The position numbers were made by a program, and so were the translations under genes. This document shows positions 8,207 to 14,542 of a stretch of DNA of 38,624 nucleotides, one piece after another. This stretch comes from JAVBKA01 sp031546715. Its GTDB lineage: Bacteria > Bacillota > Clostridia > Oscillospirales > UBA929. The DNA is taken from assembly GCA_031546715.1 (NCBI GenBank), contig JAVBKA010000101.1, forward strand, positions 1 through 38,624. The letters run 5' to 3'. Every line of letters starts with the position of its first letter. Position 1 is the first letter of the stretch. Below the pieces are notes generated by a model that worked only from the letters and a program-made list of their open reading frames with translations, was not told where the DNA came from and did not search any database.

Positions 8207-8680
8207 TTACAGGGTCATTGTCAGAGAATCGTCTTCCTTAATCCAGTCCTTGGTATTGATAACGACATATTTTTCCTTTGAATGACGTGCTATAACTCTT
8301 TTAATGCCTGCGTTGATAATCAAGCGGCGGCACATCATACAGGAATCAGCGGGAATCAGTCCGTTACGGTCTTGTCCTACCAAGTAAAGCGTTGCGCCCA
8401 GCATTTTTTCTCTTGAAGCGGAAATTATTGCATTTGCCTCGGCGTGGACGCTTCTGCAAAGCTCATAACGTTCCCCGTGAGGAATTTGCAACTTGTCCCG
8501 CAGACAGTACCCTAAGTCAATGCAGTTTTGACGTCCTCTAGGTGCGCCGTTGTATCCTGTGGAGACGATTTCATCATGATTTACAATTATTGCCCCGTAA
8601 TGTCTGCGCAGGCATGTACAACGCTCCAGCACCGTTTCGGCAATGTCTAAGTAATAGTTCTCTTTGTCAGTTCTTGCCAT
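8207..8680 (-). CDS. dCMP deaminase (ComEB family)
   Basis: 157-residue zinc-dependent deaminase that converts dCMP to dUMP for dTMP synthesis. Zinc and catalytic residues: His79 and Glu81 in RSVHAEANAI, Cys114 and Cys117 in DSCMMCRRLIINAGI. The N-terminus DKENYYLDIAETVLERCTCLRRHYGAIIV and TGYNGAPRG (41-49) are typical. The start is placed at ATG 8680 (MARTDKENYY), since the longer frame adds nine residues the family does not have. Convergent with fhs and sharing its terminator. Bacillus ComEB belongs to this family, though competence genes are not nearby. Confidence 0.93.
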   Translation of the reverse strand: MARTDKENYYLDIAETVLERCTCLRRHYGAIIVNHDEIVSTGYNGAPRGRQNCIDLGYCLRDKLQIPHGERYELCRSVHAEANAIISASREKMLGATLYLVGQDRNGLIPADSCMMCRRLIINAGIKRVIARHSKEKYVVINTKDWIKEDDSLTMTL

Positions 8681-8810
8681 ATTTATCACTCTTTCTAAGT
8701 ATAACACGTTATTTTATCAAACTCACAATAAGTATATCAAAAAAAGAGGCACTTTGTAAAGTGGCGCAGTTTAGTAAATTTGCCCAAAAGTTAAATAGAA
8801 ATCCCGCAAG

Positions 8811-8969
8811 CTACTGGATTTGTTCGCCATTTTCAATTAACGTTAAAATTGGAGTGTCGTCACTTTCGAGAATACAGCCTTCAGCTTCTTGTTGTGCTTT
8901 CTGTAAGATGTAAATTGCGTCAGTTATACTATTAAAAAGATGGAAATACAGTTTCTTATAATCTGTCAC
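8811..8969 (-). CDS. Small conserved-looking protein next to an XRE regulator
   Basis: A 52-residue reading frame starting at GTG 8969, VTDYKKLYFHLFNSITDAIY... and ending LIENGEQIQ. A near-ideal ribosome-binding site GGAGGTGA lies 7 bases before the GTG, and a TTGTAA-N17-TATACT promoter lies upstream. Acidic and helical, without a membrane segment. Short proteins of this type (YKKLYFxLFNxITDAIxxL) occur in clostridial genomes near XRE regulators, from memory. Function unknown. It is divergent from the XRE gene, with a shared control region between them. Confidence 0.75.
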   Translation of the reverse strand: MTDYKKLYFHLFNSITDAIYILQKAQQEAEGCILESDDTPILTLIENGEQIQ

Positions 8970-8995
8970 TTTTATTTCACCTCCATTACAGCTTA

Positions 8996-9035
8996 ATACT
9001 GTATTTAGTATAGCATTAAAAACTATTAATTACAA
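8996..9035 (-). promoter_or_regulatory. Promoter of the small gene with an overlapping operator-like inverted repeat
   Basis: Minus strand TTGTAA (9035-9030), 17-bp spacer, TATACT (9012-9007). An inverted repeat ATACT-N6-AGTAT at 8996-9011 overlaps the -10 element. It lies between the small gene and the XRE regulator, so it is a natural binding site for that regulator. This is inference. Confidence 0.6.
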
Positions 9036-9071
9036 TATTAACCTGTACAATTTACAGCAGAGGTGAATGTG

Positions 9072-9389
9072 ATGAAAAACAGAATAAAAGAACTTCGAGA
9101 AGAAAAGAAAATGACGCAGGTTAGGCTGAGTATAGAACTTGAGGTCACGCAAGAAACTGTAAGTGCTTACGAGATTGAGAAGCATTATCCCAGCGTAAAA
9201 TCTCTGCTAAAAATGGCAAGCCTTTTTGATTCAAGCTTGGACTATATTTTGGGGCTTAGCGACATTCGGCTTCTGTCAAGAAGCGATGCTCTACCAAATA
9301 ATGAAATAGAGGTTCTATCTTTGTTTCGTTGCTTAAATGATAGTCAAAAGGAAAAAGCAATCGCTTATATTCAAGGAATGTTGGGATAA
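9072..9389 (+). CDS. XRE-family helix-turn-helix regulator
   Basis: 105-residue cytosolic DNA-binding protein. Residues 4-58 form an HTH_3 domain: IKELREEKKMTQVRLSIELEVTQETVSAYE, then HYPSVKSLLKMASLFDSSLDYILGLSD. A short C-terminal helical region (about 75-105) may mediate dimerisation. ATG 9072 is chosen over GTG 9063 and GTG 9069 because AGAGGTGA lies about 6 bases upstream. Divergent from the 52-residue gene; the inverted repeat at 8996-9011 between them could be its operator. No phage genes adjoin it. Confidence 0.9.
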   Translation: MKNRIKELREEKKMTQVRLSIELEVTQETVSAYEIEKHYPSVKSLLKMASLFDSSLDYILGLSDIRLLSRSDALPNNEIEVLSLFRCLNDSQKEKAIAYIQGMLG

Positions 9390-9565
9390 TTATAGTTTCT
9401 CGTTAAACTTTATCGCCATATACATCCTCTTTTTTACCATCTGTGTCAAAGCCTTGTTTCTAATCATATACTGCGATGTGTGTTAGAAATAGACACAACT
9501 TCGGACGTTGTGAAGCAATCTTAGGCTTTTGCTTCCGGCAGTCCGTGGTCTAAGGAGGAACATCA

Positions 9566-9946
9566 ATGGCATTAATAAACAAAATCAGCAACGTGGCAAA
9601 CATTACCTTTGGCGGAGAAACGATATACAGCCTTCCGGCGGACACCCTGCTTATATTAGCCCCTTCAATTGTAAAAACAGTTGATAAGCCAATCGCAAAC
9701 CTAGAGGACATACTTACATACACTGTGCTAATTACAAATCTCTCACTGTCACCAATCACAAATCTTCCCTTTGCAGACCCTATTCCAGAGGGCAGCACAT
9801 ATGTTGAAGGTTCATTCAAGGTAAACGGCACAACAGTTGTCCCAGTAATAACAGGTGATACCCTGACCTACACAATCCCGACCATTAGCATACTAGGAGT
9901 GTGCTCCATACAGTTTCAAGTTGAGGCTAACGGCGGAGATATTTAG
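9566..9946 (+). CDS. Single-domain DUF11-type protein
   Basis: 126 residues with a strong ribosome-binding site (AAGGAGGA, 6-7 bases before ATG). The middle part, VKTVDKPIANLEDILTYTVL followed by ITNLSLSPITNLPFADPIPEGSTYVEGSFKVNG, matches the DUF11 conserved repeat (beta-sandwich) found in bacterial surface proteins. There is no signal peptide, anchor or SLH domain, so either it is exported by an unusual route, is a spore or cell-surface accessory, or is a truncated piece of a larger gene. The DNA after the stop does not continue the domain in any frame. Stand-alone DUF11 proteins of this size are known in Clostridia, so an intact small gene is the better reading. Confidence 0.75.
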   Translation: MALINKISNVANITFGGETIYSLPADTLLILAPSIVKTVDKPIANLEDILTYTVLITNLSLSPITNLPFADPIPEGSTYVEGSFKVNGTTVVPVITGDTLTYTIPTISILGVCSIQFQVEANGGDI

Positions 9947-10149
9947 CCATCACCCTCTACAGTTAGGTTGGCTTGTGAACAAGCCGTATAGGCTGCCCTG
10001 CGGCTGTCGGTGCTGCAAAAGCTGCGCCATGCGCCTTGCTGTATGTTGTGCGCTGGAAAACAAGGCAGTAGTCACGCTTGGGCGTCGTGTTGTTTCTAGT
10101 AACTGCGTAAAAACTGCGATACGGATGCCGGTTGACTGGCGGTAAATAA
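9947..10149. other. Gene-free stretch after the DUF11 gene
   Basis: About 200 bases, visibly richer in G and C than the flanks, with no reading frame that looks like a protein (open frames are Cys/Arg-rich and have no ribosome-binding site). No repeat, tRNA or known RNA fold recognised. It ends at the hairpin at 10150. The stretch beyond that hairpin up to hicB (10190-10331) also shows no gene. Confidence 0.5.
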
Positions 10150-10187
10150 AAAGCAAAACAGTCCTTGGAAAAGGACTGTTTTGCTTT
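10150..10187. terminator. Strong hairpin terminator after the DUF11 region
   Basis: Perfect 17-bp stem (10150-10166 with 10171-10187) around a GGAA loop, with core GCAAAACAGTCCTT. T-rich end on the plus strand and an A-run before the stem that gives T's on the minus strand, so it can work both ways. No gene lies immediately upstream on the plus strand except the DUF11 gene 200 bases away. Confidence 0.85.
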
Positions 10188-10331
10188 ATTGATGTGAAAG
10201 TAATGAGCGCTACTCGTAATGCCCTCTGCAAACCGTAAAACGGCTGTGCCGCAATAACTTCAAACTCATCTCGAAACTTCAGATTTCAAAATAGACCCTG
10301 AAGCATCAATAAAAACCAAGTTGCAGCTAGC

Positions 10332-10730
10332 CTACAGCCCTAGATATTGCTTTAGTCCGTCCTGTAGCACTCGAGAAAAATTGATATGCTCTTGCTCAGC
10401 CATGCTGTTAAGCCACGCAGGAACGGAAAGAGTTTTTTTAACAAATTGGTTGTTCATTCTGTCTCGAAAGGCAGGCATAAAAACATCAATCATGGCTACA
10501 ATTTCACCTTCTCCAAACTTGAGTGAAGTTACTTGAGATGGTAGAGGGATTGTGTCTCCGTCCTGCTCCATTCCAAAGAGATGGAGACCAAGTGCTTCCT
10601 TAGCATTTTTGAATGCATCGTCATCTGACGATGCGCAGGGCAAGCAGCCAGGTAAATCTGGAAATTCAATAGAAATTCCGTCATTGGCATAGTGAAAAAT
10701 TGCGGGAAACGCATAATATGACTTATCCAT
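10332..10730 (-). CDS. hicB: HicB-type antitoxin
   Basis: 132-residue antitoxin. Residues 1-60 are the partly degraded RNase-H-like HicB fold (YYAFPAIFHYANDGISIEFPDLPGCLPCASS, DAFKNAKEALGLHL). Residues about 98-130 look like a ribbon-helix-helix DNA-binding domain (KKTLSVPAWLNSMAEQEHINFSRVLQDGLKQYL). ATG 10730 is chosen over the longer frame because AAAGGATGG lies just upstream and the family starts there. hicA lies 31 bases upstream on the same strand. It should bind HicA and repress the palindromic promoter at 10979-11007. Confidence 0.92.
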   Translation of the reverse strand: MDKSYYAFPAIFHYANDGISIEFPDLPGCLPCASSDDDAFKNAKEALGLHLFGMEQDGDTIPLPSQVTSLKFGEGEIVAMIDVFMPAFRDRMNNQFVKKTLSVPAWLNSMAEQEHINFSRVLQDGLKQYLGL

Positions 10731-10761
10731 GTTTACCATCCTTTCGAATTTGCATATTTTA

Positions 10762-10959
10762 TTAGGGAAACTTAACATCGGACTGTTTCTCAATACTTTT
10801 AAGATTCCAAACTGGCATAGTTTTGACTGGATGAGTTACTGTAACTCTCTCTTTCTTTGTTGGGTGCTTGAACTGTTTGTGGTCTCCAACTTGATTTACT
10901 TCATACCAACCGTCGTTTATCAACATAGAAATTACTTCCCTTGAAGAATAACTTTTCAT
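10762..10959 (-). CDS. hicA: HicA-type mRNA interferase toxin
   Basis: 65-residue toxin of the double-stranded-RNA-binding-like HicA fold; family members cleave mRNA and tmRNA. The start (MKSYSSREVISMLINDGWYE) has AGGGGTGA upstream. Catalytic His27 lies in GDHKQFKHP, and VTVTHPVKTMPVWNLKSIEKQS matches the C-terminal strand-helix of the family, although the segment PVWNL replaces the more usual P-[IL]-G-T-[VL]. Whether that affects activity is unclear. First gene of the hicAB pair, read leftward from a consensus promoter. Confidence 0.92.
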   Translation of the reverse strand: MKSYSSREVISMLINDGWYEVNQVGDHKQFKHPTKKERVTVTHPVKTMPVWNLKSIEKQSDVKFP

Positions 10960-10978
10960 CAGTTCACCCCTCATAACT

Positions 10979-11007
10979 ATTTTAACACGTAATATATTAC
11001 GTGTCAA
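10979..11007 (-). promoter_or_regulatory. hicAB promoter with an embedded 20-bp palindrome
   Basis: Minus strand TTGACA (11007-11002), 17-bp spacer, TAAAAT (10984-10979). A perfect 20-bp palindrome, ACACGTAATATATTACGTGT at 10985-11004, fills the spacer and overlaps the -35 hexamer. This is the expected place for autorepression by the HicB ribbon-helix-helix domain. Confidence 0.85.
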
Positions 11008-11144
11008 GAATTTAAGAATTTTATTGACCTTTCCCAACATCTTGTTTTGCTGGTGAAAATATACTTGTAATTTTCGCTGATAAGAGCTAAACACTGCTCC
11101 ACATAAGCCCAGTTCTTCGACACGGCGCAAACCTGCTAACAAAT

Positions 11145-11223
11145 AGAAAACCCCTGCAACCACACGGATTACAGGAGTCTTCTATTCTCGGATGCTTAGT
11201 CCGAACATCTATGGTAGGGGAAG
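11145..11223. repeat. Direct repeat copy 1: partial tRNA-Tyr 3' end plus terminator (att-like)
   Basis: 79 bases matching 12354-12432 at 74 of 79 positions without gaps, 1209 bases apart. The matching part covers the last bases of tRNA-Tyr (acceptor 3' strand and CCA), its downstream hairpin and terminator. The match stops inside the T arm, so this copy is not a functional tRNA. This is the arrangement left by integration at a tRNA 3' end. Confidence 0.85.
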
Positions 11224-11382
11224 AGATGGATGCAAAATACCATGAATTGCTAAGTCGTTGCACTGAAAGGCTTTCGAGCTGTGCGCAATGTTTCTGACCC
11301 CCAAAACGACCCCGAAATGGTCGGCAAAAGTGAGAAAGTGTTATAATTCCAAGCCCGCTTCTTAGCGGCACGGAGGCAAACA

Positions 11383-11580
11383 TCAGTTAATTTTACGTTT
11401 ACGTGTTACTTCGGACTCGAGGGGTAAAACTTTAATGCCAAGCTTTTGTATTAAGTCTTTCGTCTCGTTGTGCATAAACTCACAACGCTCCTTAGACGTC
11501 ATATTTTTAGTGCGTTCATAGCTTGCAAGACGTATCTCATGGATTTCTCGAACTGCATTGGGCTCGTATGTTTCATTCAT
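11383..11580 (-). CDS. Small partner protein of the PIN-domain gene
   Basis: 65 residues, MNETYEPNAVREIHEIRLASYERTKNMTSKERCEFMHNETKDLIQKLGIKV-. A CAGGAGGT ribosome-binding site lies 8 bases before ATG 11580, within the end of the PIN gene, and the coding ends overlap slightly (11573-11580), so the two are translationally linked. Short proteins with the pattern NPxAxxEIHxIRxxxYExTK, ending with a Leu/Ile-Lys-Val segment, commonly follow this family of PIN genes. The role (antitoxin or accessory) is not established. Confidence 0.8.
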   Translation of the reverse strand: MNETYEPNAVREIHEIRLASYERTKNMTSKERCEFMHNETKDLIQKLGIKVLPLESEVTRKRKIN

Positions 11581-12048
11581 AATCAATTACCTCCTGTGGT
11601 GAACAAATTTCAATACGGCGATATCCTTCACTTAGATTGATAGCATTAACCATGTGACGTGTTTTTAGTTTTACAATATGTTTAAAATTCCAACTGACGA
11701 CTATGGAAATGTCTGCAACAGTGGCGACGGCTATGTGAATTGCATCATCATAATATTTCTCGGGTATAATGCCCTCAGAAACATATGTCTTGGATAGGCG
11801 AAGTACCTCTTCAGTAATGTCAAGCACATCGATGTTATATTCACTTAAAATCGACAGCATTTTGTCACGTTTAGGTTGTTTAGCCTCGGTCAGCTCTTGC
11901 ACGGTTGCAAGCGATGTGTACGGTATAAACTTTAGACCATTTTTGATTTCTTGCATGAATTGCAATGTTGCATGGGTTTTCTCAGGCCATCAGTATCAAA
12001 AATGAAGTTGAAGATAGTAGTTTCAAGATAAACGCTCTGTAATCTCAT
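11573..12048 (-). pseudogene. PIN-domain toxin-like gene interrupted by a -1 frameshift
   Basis: PIN nucleases are Mg-dependent RNases of VapC-type toxin-antitoxin systems. The N-terminus MRLQSVYLETTIFNFIFDTD starts at ATG 12048 (AAGGAGA upstream) in one frame. The rest, from THATLQFMQEIKNG to CSPQEVIDYE, is in another. The frames join if one A is restored to the A-run at 11977-11980 (minus strand AGAAAACCC; expected AGAAAAACCC). The rest shows PIN-family residues: Glu in SLATVQELTEA, Asp in YYDDAIHIAVATV, and SWNFKHIVK. As read the product is truncated after about 36 residues. A sequencing error in the short homopolymer cannot be excluded. It precedes the 65-residue partner. Confidence 0.85.
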
Positions 12049-12108
12049 ATTCGCATATCTCCTTCCAGTATTATTTGAAGCATTACTCGCAAAACTCCAT
12101 ACAAATAT

Positions 12109-12114
12109 AGTATA
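12109..12114 (-). promoter_or_regulatory. Possible extended -10 promoter of the PIN gene
   Basis: Minus strand TGG-TATACT about 60 bases upstream of the PIN start. The TG one base before the hexamer makes an extended -10. The -35 is poor (GATTGA at 17 bp or TTGATT at 15 bp). Confidence 0.4.
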
Positions 12115-12177
12115 CCATGAATCTGTAAAAATCAATCGTAAATAAATCTGTTACAGCGAAGCAAATATTTCGTTTCT

Positions 12178-12220
12178 CAAAGTAAGTTCCACACCCACTT
12201 CTGCTGTGGAACTTACTTTG
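12178..12220. repeat. Long perfect inverted repeat upstream of the PIN gene
   Basis: 16-bp perfect arms (12178-12193 and 12205-12220, arm CAAAGTAAGTTCCACA) around an 11-base loop. There is no T-run on either side, so it is not a normal intrinsic terminator. It lies inside the tRNA-Tyr island, about 70 bases upstream of the PIN promoter candidate, and could be an operator, a recombination site or a remnant of the element. Confidence 0.75.
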
Positions 12221-12353
12221 GGAATTTACGGATTACATATTTGCATAGCCTACAAGCCGATAGTAACTCTGACCCCGTACTGACCCCGAGAGACAATAAA
12301 AACGACATGTTTTCGGGGGCTGAGAGGGAAAACAATGGTTTGTTTCAAGATAC

Positions 12354-12386
12354 AGAAAACCCCTGCAACCACACGAATTACAGGAG
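12354..12386 (-). terminator. Terminator of tRNA-Tyr
   Basis: Minus strand stem CTCCTGTAA / TTGCAGGGG (nine pairs with two G-T) around a nine-base loop, then TTTTCTG. A second small hairpin TTCGGA-N7-TCCGAA lies between it and the tRNA. Confidence 0.7.
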
Positions 12387-12432
12387 TTTTATATTTTCGG
12401 ATGCTTAGTCCGAACATCTATGGTGGGGGAAG
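12354..12432. repeat. Direct repeat copy 2: 3' end of intact tRNA-Tyr plus terminator (att-like)
   Basis: 79 bases matching 11145-11223 with five mismatches. It overlaps the tRNA-Tyr 3' end (12421-12432) and its hairpin and terminator. With copy 1 it flanks a 1130-base island (11224-12353). Confidence 0.85.
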
Positions 12433-12505
12433 GTGGATTCGAACCACCGAAATCATAGATAACAGATTTACAGTCTGCCCCCTTTGGCCGCTCGGGAATT
12501 CCCCC
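12421..12505 (-). tRNA. tRNA-Tyr (anticodon GTA)
   Basis: 85 nt with encoded CCA. The acceptor arm GGGGGAA pairs with TTCCCCC. The anticodon stem CAGA / TCTG surrounds a loop with anticodon GTA; a long variable arm makes it class II, and the T arm GGTTCGAATCC is standard. The 3' end is the target of the direct repeat described above. Confidence 0.97.
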
Positions 12506-12522
12506 AAACTGTAAGCTCATAA

Positions 12523-12551
12523 ATATTAGCAGATGTACGCGTATTTGTCAA
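12523..12551 (-). promoter_or_regulatory. Sigma-A promoter of tRNA-Tyr
   Basis: Minus strand TTGACA (12551-12546), 17-bp spacer, TAATAT (12528-12523), about 18 bases upstream of the tRNA 5' end. Confidence 0.82.
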
Positions 12552-12664
12552 TAGCTGATTACGGTAAATTTAAGTTTATTTCTGATTTTTAAAATTAATG
12601 CAAAAGGGATATTTGCAGAATTAAGTGAAGGCTTGGAATATATAGCTTTTTTTGTGGGAAACTA

Positions 12665-12673
12665 TTCGACAAA
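12665..12673 (-). promoter_or_regulatory. Perfect Spo0A-box match upstream of ypeB
   Basis: TTCGACAAA on the plus strand reads TTTGTCGAA on the minus strand, a nine-of-nine match to TTTGTCRAA. It is about 130 bases upstream of ypeB, in an otherwise empty 250-base intergenic region with no clear promoter. One box in this length can occur by chance. Confidence 0.4.
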
Positions 12674-12804
12674 GAGCGCGAAAAATGCCTTCATTAATCC
12701 GACAGTTGATGAAGGTGGTTAAAAATGTTGAGTTTCTTTAATAAATAAAATTTCTAAAGAAATTACTCAGCATACAAAAAAACTGTCGGAGAGTGGTGGT
12801 TTCA

Positions 12805-14181
12805 TTGAAGATTAAGCATTTTTCTAAACGAACCCTCGTCAGAATCTTAAGCTATACACTGGCAGGCTTCTTTATTTTGGCAGGTTTCACATATGCCGGA
12901 TGGCGGGAGGCATATGTTTACAGGCGATTTATTGAGTATAGCTATCAAAAGAGCTTTTATGATGTAGTGTCAGGTATGAGTGAGGTTGATTCGGCACTGC
13001 AAAAGGGCACATATGCCCGAAGCGGTACGATGGTTTCTCAGCTTGCGGCGGAGATTACCAGAAGTGCCACAAATGCTCAGTCAGCATTGTCTCAGCTTCC
13101 GTTTTCTTTTCAAGAACTTGAAAATACGTCAGGCTTTTTATCCCGCGTCAGTGATTACTCTAATGTGTTAGCTAGAAAAGCGGCATCAGGTCAGGAGCTG
13201 ATTGCAGAGGACGCTGAAAATATTAAAACCTTGGCGGCAAGCGCAAAAGACCTTGCTGGTCAGCTAATGAACCTACAAAGTATAATCAATGAAGAAAACT
13301 TGAGAATCGGGTCAGTGCTCAAGGCGGAAGCCCAGGTGTCCGAAGAACAGGGGACAGCGTTGTTCGCAGGCACATTTAAGGACATGGAGAGCATTTTTAA
13401 TTCAACGCCAACCTTAATCTATGACGGTCCATATTCTCAGCACCTTGATGAAAGAACTGCAAAAATGCTTGAGGATGCGCCCGAAGTGTCTCTAGAGCAG
13501 GCACAGAGGATTGCACTGGAGCAGCTTGGGTTAAGTGACGGTCAGGTAACTTTTTCAAGAGAAAACCAAGGCAGAGTACCCACGTATACCTTCACAGGTC
13601 ATCTTGACGGTGGGGAGCTAAGCGTTGATATTACGAAAAAGGGCGGATATATTCTCCTTTTGAGCAATTCACGAACTCCAACGGAAAATGTTCTCAGCCC
13701 CGAACAAAGCATTTCCAAGGCAGAGGAGTTTTTGAAGAAAATCGGCTATGAAAGCATGAAAATGAGCTACTGGATTGACACTGGCACGTCAATTGTTATA
13801 AATTTTGCCTATAATCAAAGCCAGAATAGCGATATTATCTGCTATCCTGACTTAGTAAAGGTCGGTATTGCAAGAGACACAGGCGAGGTTGTCCAGCTAG
13901 AGGCTCTGGGCTATTTAATGAATCACGCGGAACATCGTGATATCAAGGAACCCGCGGTCACTATGGAGGCTGCGGAGAAGCATATATCTAAGGATTTAAC
14001 GCTGGTGTCGTCCAGACTATGCATCATTCCGTCAAGAGGTGAGCATGAGATTCTCTGCTATGAGCTTACCTGCGTTACGCCTGACGATGTCCATGTAATA
14101 TTGTATATCAACACCGAAACAGGTATGGAGGAGAACATTCTCATTCTGATTGAGGACGAAAACGGAACCCTGGTCACCTAA
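12805..14181 (+). CDS. ypeB: Spore germination protein YpeB
   Basis: About 458 residues from TTG 12805 (MKIKHFSKRTLVRILSYTLAG); GGTGG lies 5 bases upstream. GTG 12793 and 12796 are possible but sit on the GGAGA site. A single N-terminal membrane segment (about 10-29) leads to a helical region and then PepSY-type domains (LEQAQRIALEQLGLSDGQV near 230-250, PEQSISKAEEFLKKIGY near 300, TMEAAEKHISKDLTL near 390). In Bacillus and Clostridium YpeB stabilises and localises the cortex-lytic enzyme SleB in the spore and is degraded on germination. sleB normally precedes ypeB, but it is not here. The 3' end overlaps the convergent DUF1801 gene by 8 bases. Confidence 0.9.
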   Translation: MKIKHFSKRTLVRILSYTLAGFFILAGFTYAGWREAYVYRRFIEYSYQKSFYDVVSGMSEVDSALQKGTYARSGTMVSQLAAEITRSATNAQSALSQLPFSFQELENTSGFLSRVSDYSNVLARKAASGQELIAEDAENIKTLAASAKDLAGQLMNLQSIINEENLRIGSVLKAEAQVSEEQGTALFAGTFKDMESIFNSTPTLIYDGPYSQHLDERTAKMLEDAPEVSLEQAQRIALEQLGLSDGQVTFSRENQGRVPTYTFTGHLDGGELSVDITKKGGYILLLSNSRTPTENVLSPEQSISKAEEFLKKIGYESMKMSYWIDTGTSIVINFAYNQSQNSDIICYPDLVKVGIARDTGEVVQLEALGYLMNHAEHRDIKEPAVTMEAAEKHISKDLTLVSSRLCIIPSRGEHEILCYELTCVTPDDVHVILYINTETGMEENILILIEDENGTLVT

Positions 14182-14542
14182 CGTCTGTACGTGCCACAAT
14201 GTCTTTAATCGCACTAATCAGAACTTCACGTTCCTGAACATCGGTATATTTTACGTTGACACAGCCCTTGCCCTTGCCGCCGTTTTTTAGGCGGGATTTT
14301 AACTCTGCCATGTAGTCAAAATCCATGGAGTGCATTGAAAAATGTGCTTTCGCTGTTGAAAATGCAATATAATGCCTGTTTTCGCCGCTTCCAAGCTTAA
14401 AAGTGGGCATTTGAAAGGAAACTACCTCTGGTAATTCGGGGTAGTTTTTTCTCATGTAATCCACGAAAAAATCAGTCCAGTCCTTTGCATCTCCTTCGAG
14501 GGTTGAGGTTAGCGTGTTTACCACTGTGTAATCATTCGGCAT
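14174..14542 (-). CDS. DUF1801 (YdhG-like) protein
   Basis: 122 residues from ATG 14542 (MPNDYTVVNTLTSTLEGD), with AAAGGAGAAAT upstream. The pattern of a helix followed by YPELPEVVSFQMPTFKLGSGENRHYIAFSTAKAHFSMHSMDF and GKGKGCVNVKY matches DUF1801. Some relatives are described as iron chaperone-like (the Fra/YdhG group), but the function here is not established. It overlaps the end of the MATE gene by 11 bases and shares its transcript. Soluble, no signal peptide. Confidence 0.85.
   Translation of the reverse strand: MPNDYTVVNTLTSTLEGDAKDWTDFFVDYMRKNYPELPEVVSFQMPTFKLGSGENRHYIAFSTAKAHFSMHSMDFDYMAELKSRLKNGGKGKGCVNVKYTDVQEREVLISAIKDIVARTDVR

Noticed and set aside
9950..10145. Continuation of the DUF11 protein by frameshift
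   Set aside because: None of the three plus-strand frames continues the beta-sandwich pattern; the frames are Cys/Arg-rich, unlike the gene.
10246..10331. Possible RNA or gene upstream of hicB's stop on either strand
   Set aside because: Only a six-base CTTCAG/CTGAAG pairing and no reading frame or family pattern.
12246..12294. Remnant of an integrase C-terminus next to the tRNA-Tyr repeat
   Set aside because: The minus strand reads a plausible short tail, but no catalytic motif is left, and a 16-residue tail is not enough to call.
12771..12777. Sigma-G-like -10 CATACAA before ypeB
   Set aside because: No matching -35 at the right distance.
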